Shown here piece after piece: positions 33,140 through 44,563 of a stretch of DNA of 64,000 bases. The DNA comes from Diphasiastrum complanatum (Eukaryota > Streptophyta > Lycopodiopsida > Lycopodiales > Lycopodiaceae). Numbering within the stretch: the first letter of the stretch is position 1; each line of letters opens with the position of its first letter. The notes beneath the pieces were generated by a model. The model saw only the letters and a program-made list of their open reading frames with translations. It was not told the DNA's origin and did not search any database. Position numbers and translations under genes: made by a program. The stretch lies in the NCBI GenBank assembly GCA_029204225.1, contig MU832081.1, forward strand, positions 24,251 through 88,250. The letters are read 5' to 3'.

Positions 33140-34065
33140 GAAAAAGACGGGTCCACTTCATCAACTGAAAATGAGTATTCAAAATATATCAAGTTTTGAA
33201 TTGAGAGACATTAGTAAAATTCCTTGGAAAATATACTTTGAGAAAATAATATATTAATATAATTTGAGCCCTTTTGTATTTTTTTAAAGATTTGGATTAT
33301 AAAAAATCATGTGTTCTCTTGAAATGTTGTTTCGTTTTTTAAAATGATGATTTTAGGAAGTTTTAAAAAAAACTTTTAGTCATCTATCAAAAATATGCAT
33401 TTTTTGGCACTTTTTTTTAATACATTTTAGAAATTAACTAAAAAAAAGCCATGATTTTGGCCTAAACATAGGGGATCTAAAAAATACCAAAAAAGGTTAC
33501 TCTTTTTTAGGTCAAAGTCCCATAACAAATGTCAACGTGTTACCCCCAAAAAAGAGCCCAAAAAAAAAGCCAAAAAAAGGCCAAAAAAAGCCAAAAAAAT
33601 CCCAGAACTGTTTAGAGAACTTTTAAAAATTTGTCAGAAATTTGACAGTTGGAAAGTTTTTGAGCTGTAGCTTCATAGAACGTTCTAAAGACTTGGGTAA
33701 GATCTATAGGCAGACTCTCCTACTTCAGAACCTAAGGGTAGCCATTGACAAGGCTTTCATAAACTGTTGTTGCCATTTTACTCCAATTCCCAGAAAATGT
33801 TATATCCAGCAGAGAAACCAATTTTCTGGCATCTTTTAGTGAATCTTTTTACTTGAATTTGGGCAGGATTCTGACATGTATCACAAATGTTTCAGTTGTT
33901 GGATGGGTTGTTCAAAGCCACAGGAATATTTTGCTTAACAATCTGCTTAAGATTTTGTTGGAGGTCACTGATTACTAGTGGTATATAAAGCTTAAGAGAG
34001 ACTAAACTTCAACATAAACAAGGTGGCGTGATCGACCAGGGCGAGCGACTTACGTAAAGAATTGC

Positions 34066-34325
34066 TATATACAGACTAGTTGATTACTCTTATCAGCCAG
34101 CAAACTTATAGTTTGAATAATTAATATCTGATCTAGAATCAACCTTGCTTACTCCCAGCTCGGCTAGTAGAAGCAGTTGTGGACGCTAAGTACTACCAAC
34201 TTGGATAATTATTCAGGTGATACGATATCCAGAACGAAGGAGAAAGATAGAATGTCTCCTTTCCCTTTAAGAAATGCTGACATCCTTCCACTGCACCCTT
34301 GCATTGCTAATGCTAATACTTGGCA
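34066..34325 (-). pseudogene. Citrate-binding-protein locus, 3' remnant (left arm)
   Basis: The minus strand matches the last 13 or so codons and the 3' flank of the gene at 60,426-61,049 (NARVQWKDVSIS then TAA). The promoter and the rest of the coding region are missing. Upstream flank of the same locus follows immediately (34,326-34,590). Confidence 0.9.
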
Positions 34326-34585
34326 ACCTCGCCACCCGTGTCGTGCATCTAAGGATGCAGCTGAGGCTGAGCTGTGGGTTCTGATTGCATGTAGAGACCA
34401 ATCTGCAGTGGTATAAATCATAACCATGATCCACACCACTCCATTATACACGACAACCGACATGATTAAGGGTGTGATATGCAAGATATTGTACAAGCAA
34501 CCAAAGAAGATGGGGGCGATGATCCAAACTGGAAGTAGACGCATCTAAAATTACAAGGTAGAAGGCACTCTATCCCAAACCTCAG

Positions 34586-34697
34586 GCCAGTTTTGACCAA
34601 GAGCGCCATGGCAAGTGCATCCACAAGAGCACTTTGTAAGTATCAGTTTTGACCAAGAGCATGGCAAGTGCATCCACAAGAGCAGTTTGTAAGTATC
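34586..34697. repeat. Tandem duplication of about 50 bp
   Basis: Two adjacent copies of AGTTTTGACCAAGAGC, (GCC)ATGGCAAGTGCATCCACAAG and TTTGTAAGTATC. The right arm repeats this at 48,942-49,050, and 59,945 has a single shortened unit. Confidence 0.85.
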
Positions 34698-35342
34698 TTA
34701 CATTCCACTTTTAAACTCCATTGTTTGTTTTATGTCCTCCACAAATGCACACTATCTCCACATTTCATCAATGTTTGTTTAGTTGTAGTGATTGGCATTG
34801 GCATTGGTAACTCAACTTCAAGACAAAGCTTGACACTTTTTGGACTAATTGATGGAATCTTATACCCTTACTTGAGAGTTTAATTGCCATAGTCAAAGAC
34901 AAAAAGTATGGACCCTTTTTTTTGGCTGAATGATGGAATCTTTTATGATGTTTTCTAGTTGAATTTTGGATAGGGAAAGACAAAGATTGTAATCAACATA
35001 TTGGTGGGTATAACTCCATCTTCTTAAATCGTATAATAACTTTCCACCCTTTGACCGTTGGGAGCTCATCATCATCGCTTTAGTGGTGGTGCATAATATG
35101 ATGATTCCAAAGATTGACCCCTTTCCAAGTTGAATGATGGAATTAATTTTCAACTTATATTGCCTTTGGCAAGTGAACTTGTAGATGTTGTAACCAAAAA
35201 AAAGAACCCATTTTTGTTTGTCCCTACATAGCAAGGGGAGGTTGCCACCTATTGTAACAATGCCTTTGAGACATCATACTTGAGTGAATTTTCAAGTTTA
35301 TAAAGTGAATCATGTATCCAAACAACACATAGCCTTTTCCAC

Positions 35343-35835
35343 TTAAAAAAATTCTTGATTCTAAAAGAAATTTTGGAGAACAACCTTTATATTGTAAAGT
35401 ACTGATATCAATGTATGACATCAATTATTCCTACAATACATTGAATTGATTGCCATACAAATCTACAAAACCAGCAAAAATATCATGAGAGAAATTTAAT
35501 ATAAAGAAATTGCTAATGCTAATGAAATTTACTCTAAATATGTACAAACTAATCGTATACTTACAATTGCATTTTCTTCTATCATTTGGATTCAAATCTT
35601 GAATGTTGAGCTCTTTGTGAAGATAAGCATGCTGAACTAAAACTTTCGTGATAAATTGGACCGGCAACTAATACTTTGAAATCCATTATCTTGCCTTTCC
35701 AAGACCTTCTATATATGTTATCTAAACTTTTTTTTTTTCTAGAAAGAGCCTTTTGAAGAAGGATGCATCAATATCCATTGATATTTACGATATATTCTTG
35801 GTATCCATTCATCTTCTGCATTTTTTTCATCACAA
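35343..35835 (-). pseudogene. Diverged ORF2-like fragment (second subfamily)
   Basis: On the minus strand, EWIPRIYRKYQWILMHPSSK, KVLVQHAYLHKELNIQDLN and ISTLQYKG line up with the ORF2 motifs LWVPRKYSKSSWVLMHPSSR, EILVQHVYMHSEINVQGFN and IGQLQYRG at 53,668-54,200. The protein is clearly diverged and frame-broken, so at least two ORF2 lineages exist here. It runs into block P at 35,836. Confidence 0.7.
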
Positions 35836-36874
35836 ATATTAATAGCATCAATGGGTCCTCTTGGTCTCCGATTATGTGTCACCATTAGTCCAAAATATGT
35901 CTACGCTAGCTGAGAATGGAGAGAATGAAGAGAATGAAAGGTATACCTAAGAATGACAAGAAGTTCCTAAACTACCGGGATTGGTTAACTACAGTTTTTG
36001 AACATTGAATCCAACTTAAATTCGAGCTTACAAATACGGGCAGCAAAAGAGTATTCGGATAGTAAATGTGGTCCAATCACAATCGTTGGTTCTGCCTTGT
36101 GGGATTTTTGAAAATCATGAAAATTTGACATGGAAAGGCAAAACCAATTTCCGTCCCGTCAACCACTATTACAGATCATCACAGATGGACACCATTGATT
36201 AGGACACATAAGCGTCGAAAGCATGCGAAGTAAAAAAAAAAACATCTTGACAAAGGGCCCAGTTTGAGTTCTAATATTCCCTAATGCTAATATGATTTGT
36301 AGAATTTTTAGAACTAGGAATAAAAAGACTTGAGACATACAATAATAAAAAATCCCAAAGTCAAATTGATATGGTTCTAAGTTTGAAGGAACTCACATGA
36401 ATCATGTGAGGACCTTTTCACTCCAAAAAGAACTCACATGATTTATGTGAAAGACATCATTCTCATTTTGGAACCATCGGATTTTACATGAAGGGCTTGG
36501 ATTAAGATCCTTGCCATTTACAATTAGCCAATCAGAGAGAAGGGGCAGGGCCTTCTCCAAGAATAAAAAGGCACATCTTGTACTCATTTTTCATGTTCAA
36601 CAAGAGGAGGAGATTATGTCGAAATAAATCCAAACATATTTGCATCTCATGTTTTCTATTTTGTTGTGTTTTCTATCTACTTGTTATTTATTTTTATTTT
36701 AGTTTTCTTTGCTTGGTCTTGTAATCTTTAGTTAAGTGACAGAGGTGAGGGGGTACTGCAAGTTGCCTCCACCATCTAATCTTGCTATTTGATTGTGGTT
36801 AATCTAGGAAAGGGGGTAAACTTGGAGTGGCTATTTAGGAAAGCCGTAGAATCAAGATAACCTCACAAGGAAAT
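35836..36874. repeat. Block P, copy 1
   Basis: It matches 47,234-48,265 and, from its middle on, 58,733-59,375, in the same orientation. It has no gene; it includes two copies of the palindrome-like TCACATGAATCATGTGA motif and an AATAAAAAGGCACATC stretch that could be a promoter-like TATA region. It stops at AAGGAAAT, directly before the T3 terminus. Confidence 0.88.
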
Positions 36875-38845
36875 CATTAGAGAAAATATGGGCCCAAAGA
36901 GGCCCCTATAAGAAATGCCATGTAGGAGAGAGAGAAATAACTATAAAGTAATTATAATATCATTTTCCAACTTCTTTATGCATCTGCCTGCACTACTTTC
37001 CATGTAAATGAATACACCTTAGTTTAGTCACATCAAACTTCACTGGTGCTTAACCATAGTTAAAATATATTTTTCAAAATGCTGAAATATTCCCTCTCAA
37101 TAGTTGGGAACACAAAATTTGAATTAGGAGTGACATTTCTGGAACAAAGCCTATGCATGTCTATCTCCAGGTCAAAAACAAGTGTTTAGCGCCATCTCTA
37201 TCTCCAACAAAGTCATTAGCGCCATCTCCAGCTTTGTTATTGTCATTGTGTTGTTTGTTACTATACTATTGTACTGATGACAAAGCTTTATCATATTCAT
37301 GTGGATCTGTCACCAGAATATGCTCCACTCAGGACAAGAAAGCAACCCAAATTGTCAACTTCTGATATGGTGTGATACATGGAGGAAAAACTAAAGCATG
37401 TAGATTTAAGGTCATTAGGAACATTGTGTCCTATTGATCCATGTTCATTTCAACATCCAGATTTTCATTCGGTGAGTCAGTTAATAATCTATATGTGTCA
37501 TGGTAAAAATTGTTTTTCGGGTTACTATGAGAATTTGATGCTCTATGGGAATGCACATTCAATGCAAAGAATACATTATTTGGAAGAGGAATCAAAGAAA
37601 ATATCAAAGGAGTGCGAAGAAAAATCTACAAAGTTGAAAACTTGTTTGGATGAAAATGAGATGCTCAAGAAGGAGATTCAAAGATTGAAATCTTCTTTGC
37701 ATCATTATACAACTAGTAATGATGAGATAAAAACTACATTTCAATCCATGCGTGTCCCATATTTGTCTCTTGTTAAAGATATGGATGTGCTCAACAGAAA
37801 GGTCTGAAGCAACAAGAGGAAAAGACTAGTAAACAAGAATATATGTGATCTATCATCCAGAGGAGGTCATAGAAAAAGACGAATCCGTGCAGTCAAGCAA
37901 ATTATAGCTTATTTGGTATTGAATATTATTCATAATCATTAATTTTGTTATTTATTCATTTCAACTTTCTGTTGATTTGCTCTGTGAATACTATGAGTGT
38001 CCTAATTTCTACTGACATTTTCATGAACATTATGTTTGCAATGCAGATCAGCATTGGTTGTTGAAGACCATTTGGTCGATGAGATTTCAATTGGAAACTC
38101 ACTAGGCTCTATATTGACTTTTAAATCTATGAAATCAATGTTAAACAATAACAAAATGAAAAAGATTAAGGCTTCAGTTACTGATAGCATTATGGATGAA
38201 ATTAGAAAAATATTAGACACTACATTGCTTCAGGGGGCATGTGACTTTTCTAGCATTAGTAGGGAAGCATATGCAACAATGTTTAAGATGATAAAGGAGG
38301 CATTTGCACAGGTAAATATTAAAAAGTTTCCAATCCCACGTCTATTTCATCTTTTTAAAAAAAAGACATGTTAAACCAAGGTATGCAGACAATAGTTGGT
38401 AATCCATCTCATATCAGTGAAGTTTATTGCTCGAAAGGAGAAAGTCTGGCTTATAACAATTCCAACAATTTATTTATTAACATTAATTAGTTACTAACAT
38501 TCATCATAAATTTTTATAGTATTACAAATGAGAATGTCAATAACAAGTTGATAGTTGTTCTCAAGTTTGATGAGTCTGAAATCATAAAAGGACAAAAAAT
38601 GAAAAGAGTAGTCTCATGATCGTGAATGGAGCACTTTCAAATTCAGAAGACTCAGAAGGCCTCAATTTCAGTGTTCAATCAGAAAATGATATCTGGTGGT
38701 TGGCAGCATTTCAGGTATAGCAGTTCCTTCACATAATAAATAGGGATAATCATTTGAATATGGATTTCATTTGGGAAATCTTCTCTGTGTTAATATTATG
38801 AGGCTAATCACGTTTTTGCATTCTCTTATAGGTGATGAAAGAAGA
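36875..38845 (+). mobile_element. CACTA-like transposon end T3 (ORF1 side)
   Basis: The terminus CATTAGAGAAAATATGGGCC, then CTATAAGAAATGCCATGTAG, is mirrored at 45,049-44,995. The first 1 kb is also mirrored there. The copy ends inside ORF1 exon 3 at about 38,845, where unrelated GC-richer sequence begins. Confidence 0.82.
37379..38845 (+). pseudogene. T3 ORF1: transposase-like gene, 3'-truncated
   Basis: ATG at 37,379 opens exon 1: about 142 codons with YMCHGKNCFSGYYENL and a coiled coil (LEEESKKISKECEEKSTKLK, ENEMLKKEIQRLKSSLHHY). A TGA at 37,805 breaks it just before the basic SNKRKRL tail. Exon 2 (38,047-38,714) has GNSLGSILTFKSMKSMLNNN, ISREAYATMFKMIKEAF, VVLKFDESEIIKGQKMKRV and NDIWWLAAFQ. 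Exon 3 is lost after its first codons. The LDESE/FDESE Asp is a candidate catalytic residue. Role: presumably transposition of this family. Confidence 0.68.
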
Positions 38846-40202
38846 GACGAGGCAGTATCGGTTCCAGACGCAAGTTAGTCAACGGAGGTAATCAGTTCAA
38901 ATGGTGCATTTGAAATCGATATCCGGTTTGCGTGAAAATCAGAGCCGAAAATGACCTATTTATAAAAAAAAAATTCACAGGTGTGGAGGAATTACAAAGG
39001 AACACGAATCGACGTATGATTGGTCAGAATTAACACGCCGTACAGACAATGATTGATCTGACACGCGTTGAAAAGGGATTTGTGCATGTGTCCCAACCCA
39101 CGTGGCCTCATAATTGAGTCATTATTGTCAGTACGGACATTCCATGTGGACCAATTAGCTGACTACACGTGTCTTCGGCCGTCTTTTCACACGTGCAAAA
39201 ATTTCGTATATATAAGTCCTTGGAATTTTCATTTTTGTTTGCAGAATTTTCGGTTTTCGCTCCCAATACCGCTCTCAAGCACGTCCTCTCACCGTTTAAT
39301 CGTCCACCTTCTCGCAGTGCGCTCGAAACCGATATCACTGTTAGTCCAATATCGCTTTCGAGCGTGCATCTCGTTTCTTAAAATATTATGTGTATATTTT
39401 GCGCTCGAAACCGATATTCAGTTCTGGTATTGATCTTAAGCGCCCCTTTATCACAAATTTTTTTGTTTTCATCCCCTTTGCTTTTGTTCAAACTTTTTTT
39501 TTCTTAATTTTCTTCTTCTCAGAATGATGGCCAGGACCAAATCCACTGCCCGTGCCATATCCACTATACAGCCATCCCATGTCCGTGTTCCCTCTGGTAC
39601 TGGTCGTAGACGTGGCAGGAAGCAGGTCTGGTTGAGGGAGATTGTTGTTAGTCCATTTTTCATGGAAGCAATAGAGGCAAAAGAAGCCAATTTTGAGAAG
39701 GCTATATATTTTATCGAGTGCAGTCCTGTGGCAAAATTTTATTTGATTCCATATGAAAATATATAAGGATTGCTCTTTTGTTTTTGTTGCTTTAATCTGG
39801 ATTGTTGTGTGCATCATTGCTTTAATAAGTAAGGATTGCTTTCATAAGTATGGATATATTGATATTTGTATTTTGGTTGTTGCAGTCGGCATTGGAGCCT
39901 GGACATTATTTTTGTAAAGATAAATAAGGAGGGAGTATCAAATTTTCTATGTGTAAAATTGCAAATACACATAGAGAATTTGATTCTCTACTCTATTATG
40001 TCATTCGGGAAATACCAACAACGACAACCTCAATTGGAGAGATAACCATTAGATCTCTCAAGGTATATTCAATTTATCTCTGATATGCATGTATTTCTTT
40101 TTTAGTTCAAATCTATCATCATAACATAAATAAAATTTCTATCATAATATTACTAATTTTCATTCTATATATGCAGTGTGTACAGCAAAAGGACGCTTTT
40201 AG
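38846..40202. other. Gene-like foreign segment between T3 and block A
   Basis: This segment differs in composition from its neighbours and contains G-box-like CACGTG sites (39,100; 39,166; 39,192), a TATATATAAG box (39,208-39,217), three CGAAACCGATAT-type motifs, and a short basic open frame. It could be a captured host gene fragment with its promoter, as CACTA elements often acquire. No copy of it exists elsewhere in the window. Confidence 0.5.
39527..39766 (+). CDS. Small basic protein with a histone-H3-like N-terminus (hypothetical)
   Basis: The frame gives 79 residues from the ATG at 39,527 (another ATG lies one codon upstream). It starts MARTKSTAR, very close to the invariant H3 tail MARTKQTAR, and later has a basic patch GRRRGRKQ followed by LREI, as in the histone H3 GTVALREI segment. 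The rest does not match H3, and the fold core is absent. A TATA box about 310 bp upstream and a pyrimidine-rich leader give it a gene-like context. It may be a degraded or captured CENH3/H3 first exon, or the match may be chance. No function is claimed. Confidence 0.35.
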   Translation: MARTKSTARAISTIQPSHVRVPSGTGRRRGRKQVWLREIVVSPFFMEAIEAKEANFEKAIYFIECSPVAKFYLIPYENI

Positions 40203-40840
40203 TTGCTGTCTGGTGAATTGGATAACAAAAGTCACCAAAGTATGTGAATAAGATGTCATTTCTCAAATTTTCAAGAAAACGATACAAATCGCACAAGAAA
40301 AAAAAAAACAAAATGATACATATTTGACCGCGGACAGAAAGTAGGCTAAAGATTACTTTACCTGCAGGCTAAGTTACTATGCTTTATAGCACTTCCTAAT
40401 CAAACTACCATGCATAGTATTTTTGCTACAAAGAGATTCTAGAGCAGCAAAAGTCATGCTACTTTTTTATTTGAGGTTTTAACATGAGGATTGATAAGTT
40501 ATCTGCATATTTTCAGAAGCTAGCTTTGATGATTTGGACTCACGATCTGACATACCATTGACAGTTTCGATGTCTTTGACTCGATCAAGAGTCTAGACAG
40601 TGCTTGAACATTTGTTATTTTTTTCTTTTTTCAGCTATGCTTTGATTAGGTTCTTTTCCCATGTGTAGCATGCCTATTATTTTATCTTCGTCTAGTTGAT
40701 GTTTGTAAAGGGCCTTTGAAGATACCATTTGGCGGTTCTTCAATTTGACACCTGAGACGTGACTAGGGGGACCGATCACAACTATAGGAACCACAGATGT
40801 AGTGAATCCTCTGCAAACTATTGAACCACACCCAGGCAGG

Positions 40841-41545
40841 ATGGCGCAGACACAAGATGTTAGACGGCATGATCGTGGAGTCCCAGAGATAGTACCAGAG
40901 CGATGGTATGAGAGTGTCGGTTCCAATAGAGAATTGGGCGATATGCGAGCAATGTTGAAGGGGTACATAGACGTGATGAGTGAGAACAGATATACGTTAG
41001 CGGCCGATGTGAATTTTCTGAAACAACAACAAAATATGATAGGTCAGAGACACCCCATAGATGATCCTAACCCATTAGTGTGCCACCATTGCAAAGGAAA
41101 TTACCTAAATCGAAATTGTCCAAACTTGATTTGTGGGTACTGCAAGAAGCCAGGGCATTTGGAGGATAGATGTTGGACTCATAGAGAGGCTCTAAACACA
41201 GGTGACAGAATGCCAGGTCCCATGAACCATAGACTCCAAGACATAGCTAGACCATCGAGGGGCCCTCAATTTCTAGAACATGGGCCCAAAATTGATCCAC
41301 GGGACAAGGGGAAAGCACGCTTAGAGGATGATCGAGCACCTGTAAATTTCATCGAGTTAGAAAAAATAGACCAGACCACACCGAGGGAGGAAGTCTTAGT
41401 AGTGACGAGAAATAACCTCCAAAGAGAGGCCCCCAAAACTGCACTCCTGCAAATTGACAAACCAACAGCCGGTGACCCAGGATTGATCAAGTCAGGGATA
41501 GAAGCTACACCACCTAGGGAACATGGAGAGGTGACCGCCTTATGA
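40841..41545 (+). CDS. Gag-like protein with two CCHC zinc knuckles (copy A)
   Basis: The ATG at 40,841 opens 234 codons. Two knuckles are visible: CHHCKGNYLNRNC (spacing altered from the usual) and CGYCKKPGHLEDRCW, a canonical C-x2-C-x4-H-x4-C. The C-terminal half is charged and Pro-rich. This is the layout of a retrotransposon gag nucleocapsid region, probably Ty3-like, but no protease, reverse transcriptase or LTR follows. Upstream frame is open to 40,802. Only one residue (Trp/Gly near residue 20 of this frame) differs from the copy at 52,752. It ends exactly where T-element sequence resumes. Confidence 0.6.
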   Translation: MAQTQDVRRHDRGVPEIVPERWYESVGSNRELGDMRAMLKGYIDVMSENRYTLAADVNFLKQQQNMIGQRHPIDDPNPLVCHHCKGNYLNRNCPNLICGYCKKPGHLEDRCWTHREALNTGDRMPGPMNHRLQDIARPSRGPQFLEHGPKIDPRDKGKARLEDDRAPVNFIELEKIDQTTPREEVLVVTRNNLQREAPKTALLQIDKPTAGDPGLIKSGIEATPPREHGEVTAL

Positions 41546-41756
41546 CAGATGGTTGAGATGAGAAAATCGATGTACCATTAATGTATATGCATTGTCAAAT
41601 CATGGTTAACAGGGTTAACCAGATTTAATTCATGGCACCAAATAGATCAGTGTTTCAAATTTTCACCAACACATTTTCTCAGATTCATGGCTTTTTGTCT
41701 ACACAAATTTTCAGATTCGTAGTTCATTGTTTCAGATTTTTGCATGCACATTATGA

Positions 41757-43120
41757 ATGGCGCCATCAAGGAAGATGTGCTCCTCAATCGACTCTGTGTT
41801 TCTATTGAGCAAGACAGATGATAATGGATTATGTGTGCCAAGAAAATATTCAAAAAACTCTTGGGTTTTGATGCATCCATCATCAAGAAGAGCATTTTGA
41901 AAAAGGAAAAGGTCAAAACTATCATATCGATCTCATTGGAAGGCCAAAATTTTGGATTTCAGAACATCATCAGGAGAAAATTCTGTTTTTGAAATTCTAG
42001 TACAACATGTATATATGCATTCAGAGATAAATGTGCAAGGATTCAACCACCAGGATCACAAAAAAACAACTGTGAGTATTGATATTTTTGATACTTAGAT
42101 TTTTGTCATTCATAAATATCTAATAGTAAACTTGCCAATCTGATCATTTTTCTCTTGCAGATTTATATCCATCCAACATAAATGAATGGGAGCCGAGTGG
42201 ATCTTTAGCAGGTGTGTTAGATGTTATTCACACTGATATTGGACAACTGCAATATCGAGGTAGAACTGCAAAAGACCTAGCTGATAGTGGGATCTTTTTT
42301 TATGAATCAATGTACATTCCTGATACAAAAGGAGATTTTGGACAAATAGTACCAATTCCATTACCTAGTTTTGAAAGTGATGAATGGATTGCACCATATG
42401 CTACAGTTTCAGAATTATTTCGTTGCAAGATATATATTGATGTAAAAAAATCATTAAAAATGAGCACGAGATAAAAAACAGTTAAATTGAGCTGGTTTAT
42501 TTCCTTGAATATATTTGTGGATTTTTTTTCAAGTGTCAATGTACACAAAACACCAACGATGTTTGTATGCAAAAATTATCAAATACTTTATTATCTGAAC
42601 TTATGAATGAAGGCTTGGACAAAAGATCAGATGGAGAAATAGAATGCAGAATTAAAATGTCTTTCATGTGCTTCCGGTATCAAATTGAAAAACAAATGTT
42701 GAGTCTATGCTTCCATTATCAAAAATGGAAAAAAAATATAGGTAAATGGGTGCCACTCGATCAAGACTTGGAAGCCAGTGGACATTCCAAATGAAAAAAT
42801 ACTGAAATTACATACAATGATGCCGTTTTGACGTGTGTTGAGGTGGAAGAAGATTGGAGTCTAAAATACTTCAGGCGGGAACTATTGCTTCTACAAGATG
42901 ATGTACTTTCAGACTTCAGATTCATTTTCAATGGTAAACTCGTAAGTAACTGTAAACACTCGATCTTTTATGAATAGTTTCAATCAAAACTTTCTAATAC
43001 AATCTCTGTACTAATTGTAACTAACTTTGTATTAGTTTTATGTAGGTACGTAAAAGACATGAGCTCGAGATCAAATGCAGAGATATTGACGAAACAATCC
43101 AACTTACAGAAGAACATTGA
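41757..43120 (+). pseudogene. T4 ORF2 (copy A)
   Basis: It has the same three-exon layout as the copy at 53,668. Exon 1 begins MAPSRKMCSSIDSV but has a TGA at about 41,893 (GCATTTTGA, where copy B has GCATTTCGA). The intron has a GTGAGT donor near 42,072 and an acceptor near 42,160. Later blocks include VIHTDIGQLQYRGRT, PLPSFESDEWIAPYATVSEL, GKWVPLDQDLEASG and VEEDWSLKYF. The last exon starts after TTTTATGTAG and ends at TGA 43,118. Not recognised. Confidence 0.62.
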
Positions 43121-43689
43121 GATTCACTATCAACAAATACATGCCAATCATCATGTCTTTTTATCAATATAGAAAATTGCATTCCAGTCTTACACTATGG
43201 ACACAACCTAATTGTAAGAATCTATATTGATATCAATAAAAAAAAACCCATAAACGAGTTGTTTACATGTAAAATGATTGTATCTTTTTTTTTTTTTATG
43301 TATCTCTATTTACAAATAGATCTCTATTCAGTCAATTTTTCTATATTTTCTTTATCAATATTAGGAACTGATAAGGGAACAACTCCTTCTATAACCTCAC
43401 CTTCCTCTATTTCGGGAAGGGCTTCAATGCCTTTTAAGAAAAGAGGACTCTCTGCTATGATATTGTCTTCCTCTGTATTAGAAAGGACTTTTATTCCTTT
43501 TTGATCATATAAAATAAGATATGCATCCTGAGCAACCTGAAAGGCTGTAAGGCAGAAGCAGCTTGTTTTTGAGGGCCCTCGATCTCAGGTGCAACGCTTA
43601 CACCGTTCTGGGCATAGGTTTCGATCAACTCTTGCCGAAATCTATATACATCATCAGGAGCATACGGCTCAAGAGTGAACTATTATCAC

Positions 43690-44563
43690 AAAACACGACA
43701 ATCAACAATGGCCTTTATGTGAGCCCCCTTTGGACAACACATCCTCTAATCTGGAAATAGCTTCCTTCGCAGAAGCCTCTGGCTCGGAATTCCATGCAAA
43801 CAAGATGTGAAGATATATTATTTTTTCTATAAAATGCACCTCCGCATGCAATGTACAGATATGAACATTTCGTTGAGGAATCGGTAATACAGGTTTCCAA
43901 TTAGAATCTTCTCGATCTCTTGATATTCCTGTACTCCTTGTCATGTCTTTTGCTATTTTCATGCAGTACAAACAAGGGTGTTTAGAGTTAGCGCCATGAG
44001 ATACATTGAACATACATTTTAATGTCTTTAGATCTCCTGCTAAATGCCATTCAATGTTGAATGACCTCCTCTGGATGATAGATCACATATATCCTTGTTT
44101 ACCAATCTTTTCCTCTTGTTGCTTTGGACCTTTCTGTTGAGCACAACCATATCTTTAACAAGAGACAAATATGAAATATGCATGGATTGAAATGCAGTCT
44201 TTATCTCATCATTACTAGTTGTATAATGATGCAAAGAAGATTTCAACCTTTGGATCTCCTTCTTGAGCATCTCATTTTCATCCAAACAACTTTTTATCTT
44301 TGTAGATTTTTTTTCGCACTCCTTTGATATTTTCCTTGATTCCTACTTCCAAATAATGTATTCTTTGCATTGAATGTGCATTCCCATAGAGCATCAAATT
44401 CGCATAGTAACTCAAAAGGCCATTTTTACCATGACACATAGATTATTAACTGACTCACCGAATCAAAATCTGGATGTTGCAATGAACATGGATCAATAGA
44501 ATACAATGTTCCTGATGACCATAAATCTACATGCTTTAGCTTTCCTCCCTGTATCGGACCATA
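43690..44563 (-). pseudogene. T4 ORF1, internally deleted (copy A)
   Basis: Exon 1 (coiled coil, ENEMLKKEIQRLKSSLHHY) is followed directly by the exon 3 motif FNVEWHLAGDLKTLKC at about 44,045, so exon 2 with the first acidic motif is gone. GANSKHPCLYCMK, VHICTLHAEVHFIEKI and SKGGSHKGHC follow, then a stop. The exon 1 start ATG of T3 is changed to AGG. The same deletion is present at 55,600-56,460, so it predates the block duplication. Confidence 0.68.

Larger units (their letters stand above)
31543..35342. repeat. 3.8-kb inverted repeat, left arm
   Basis: It is nearly identical to the reverse complement of 48,292-52,102; only scattered substitutions and a different (TA)n length were seen. 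It is mostly very AT-rich DNA without recognisable genes, then a remnant of the citrate-binding-protein locus, then block Q. The outer limit is AATGAGCATCAT; the inner limit is TTTTCCAC. Confidence 0.95.
40203..44563. repeat. Direct repeat block A
   Basis: It starts at TGCTGTCTGGTGAATTGG and recurs at 52,116-56,463 at very high identity. The offset is 11,911-11,913 bp in the first part and drops to about 11,900 near the end. It contains the zinc-knuckle frame, ORF2 and a shortened ORF1. Confidence 0.95.
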
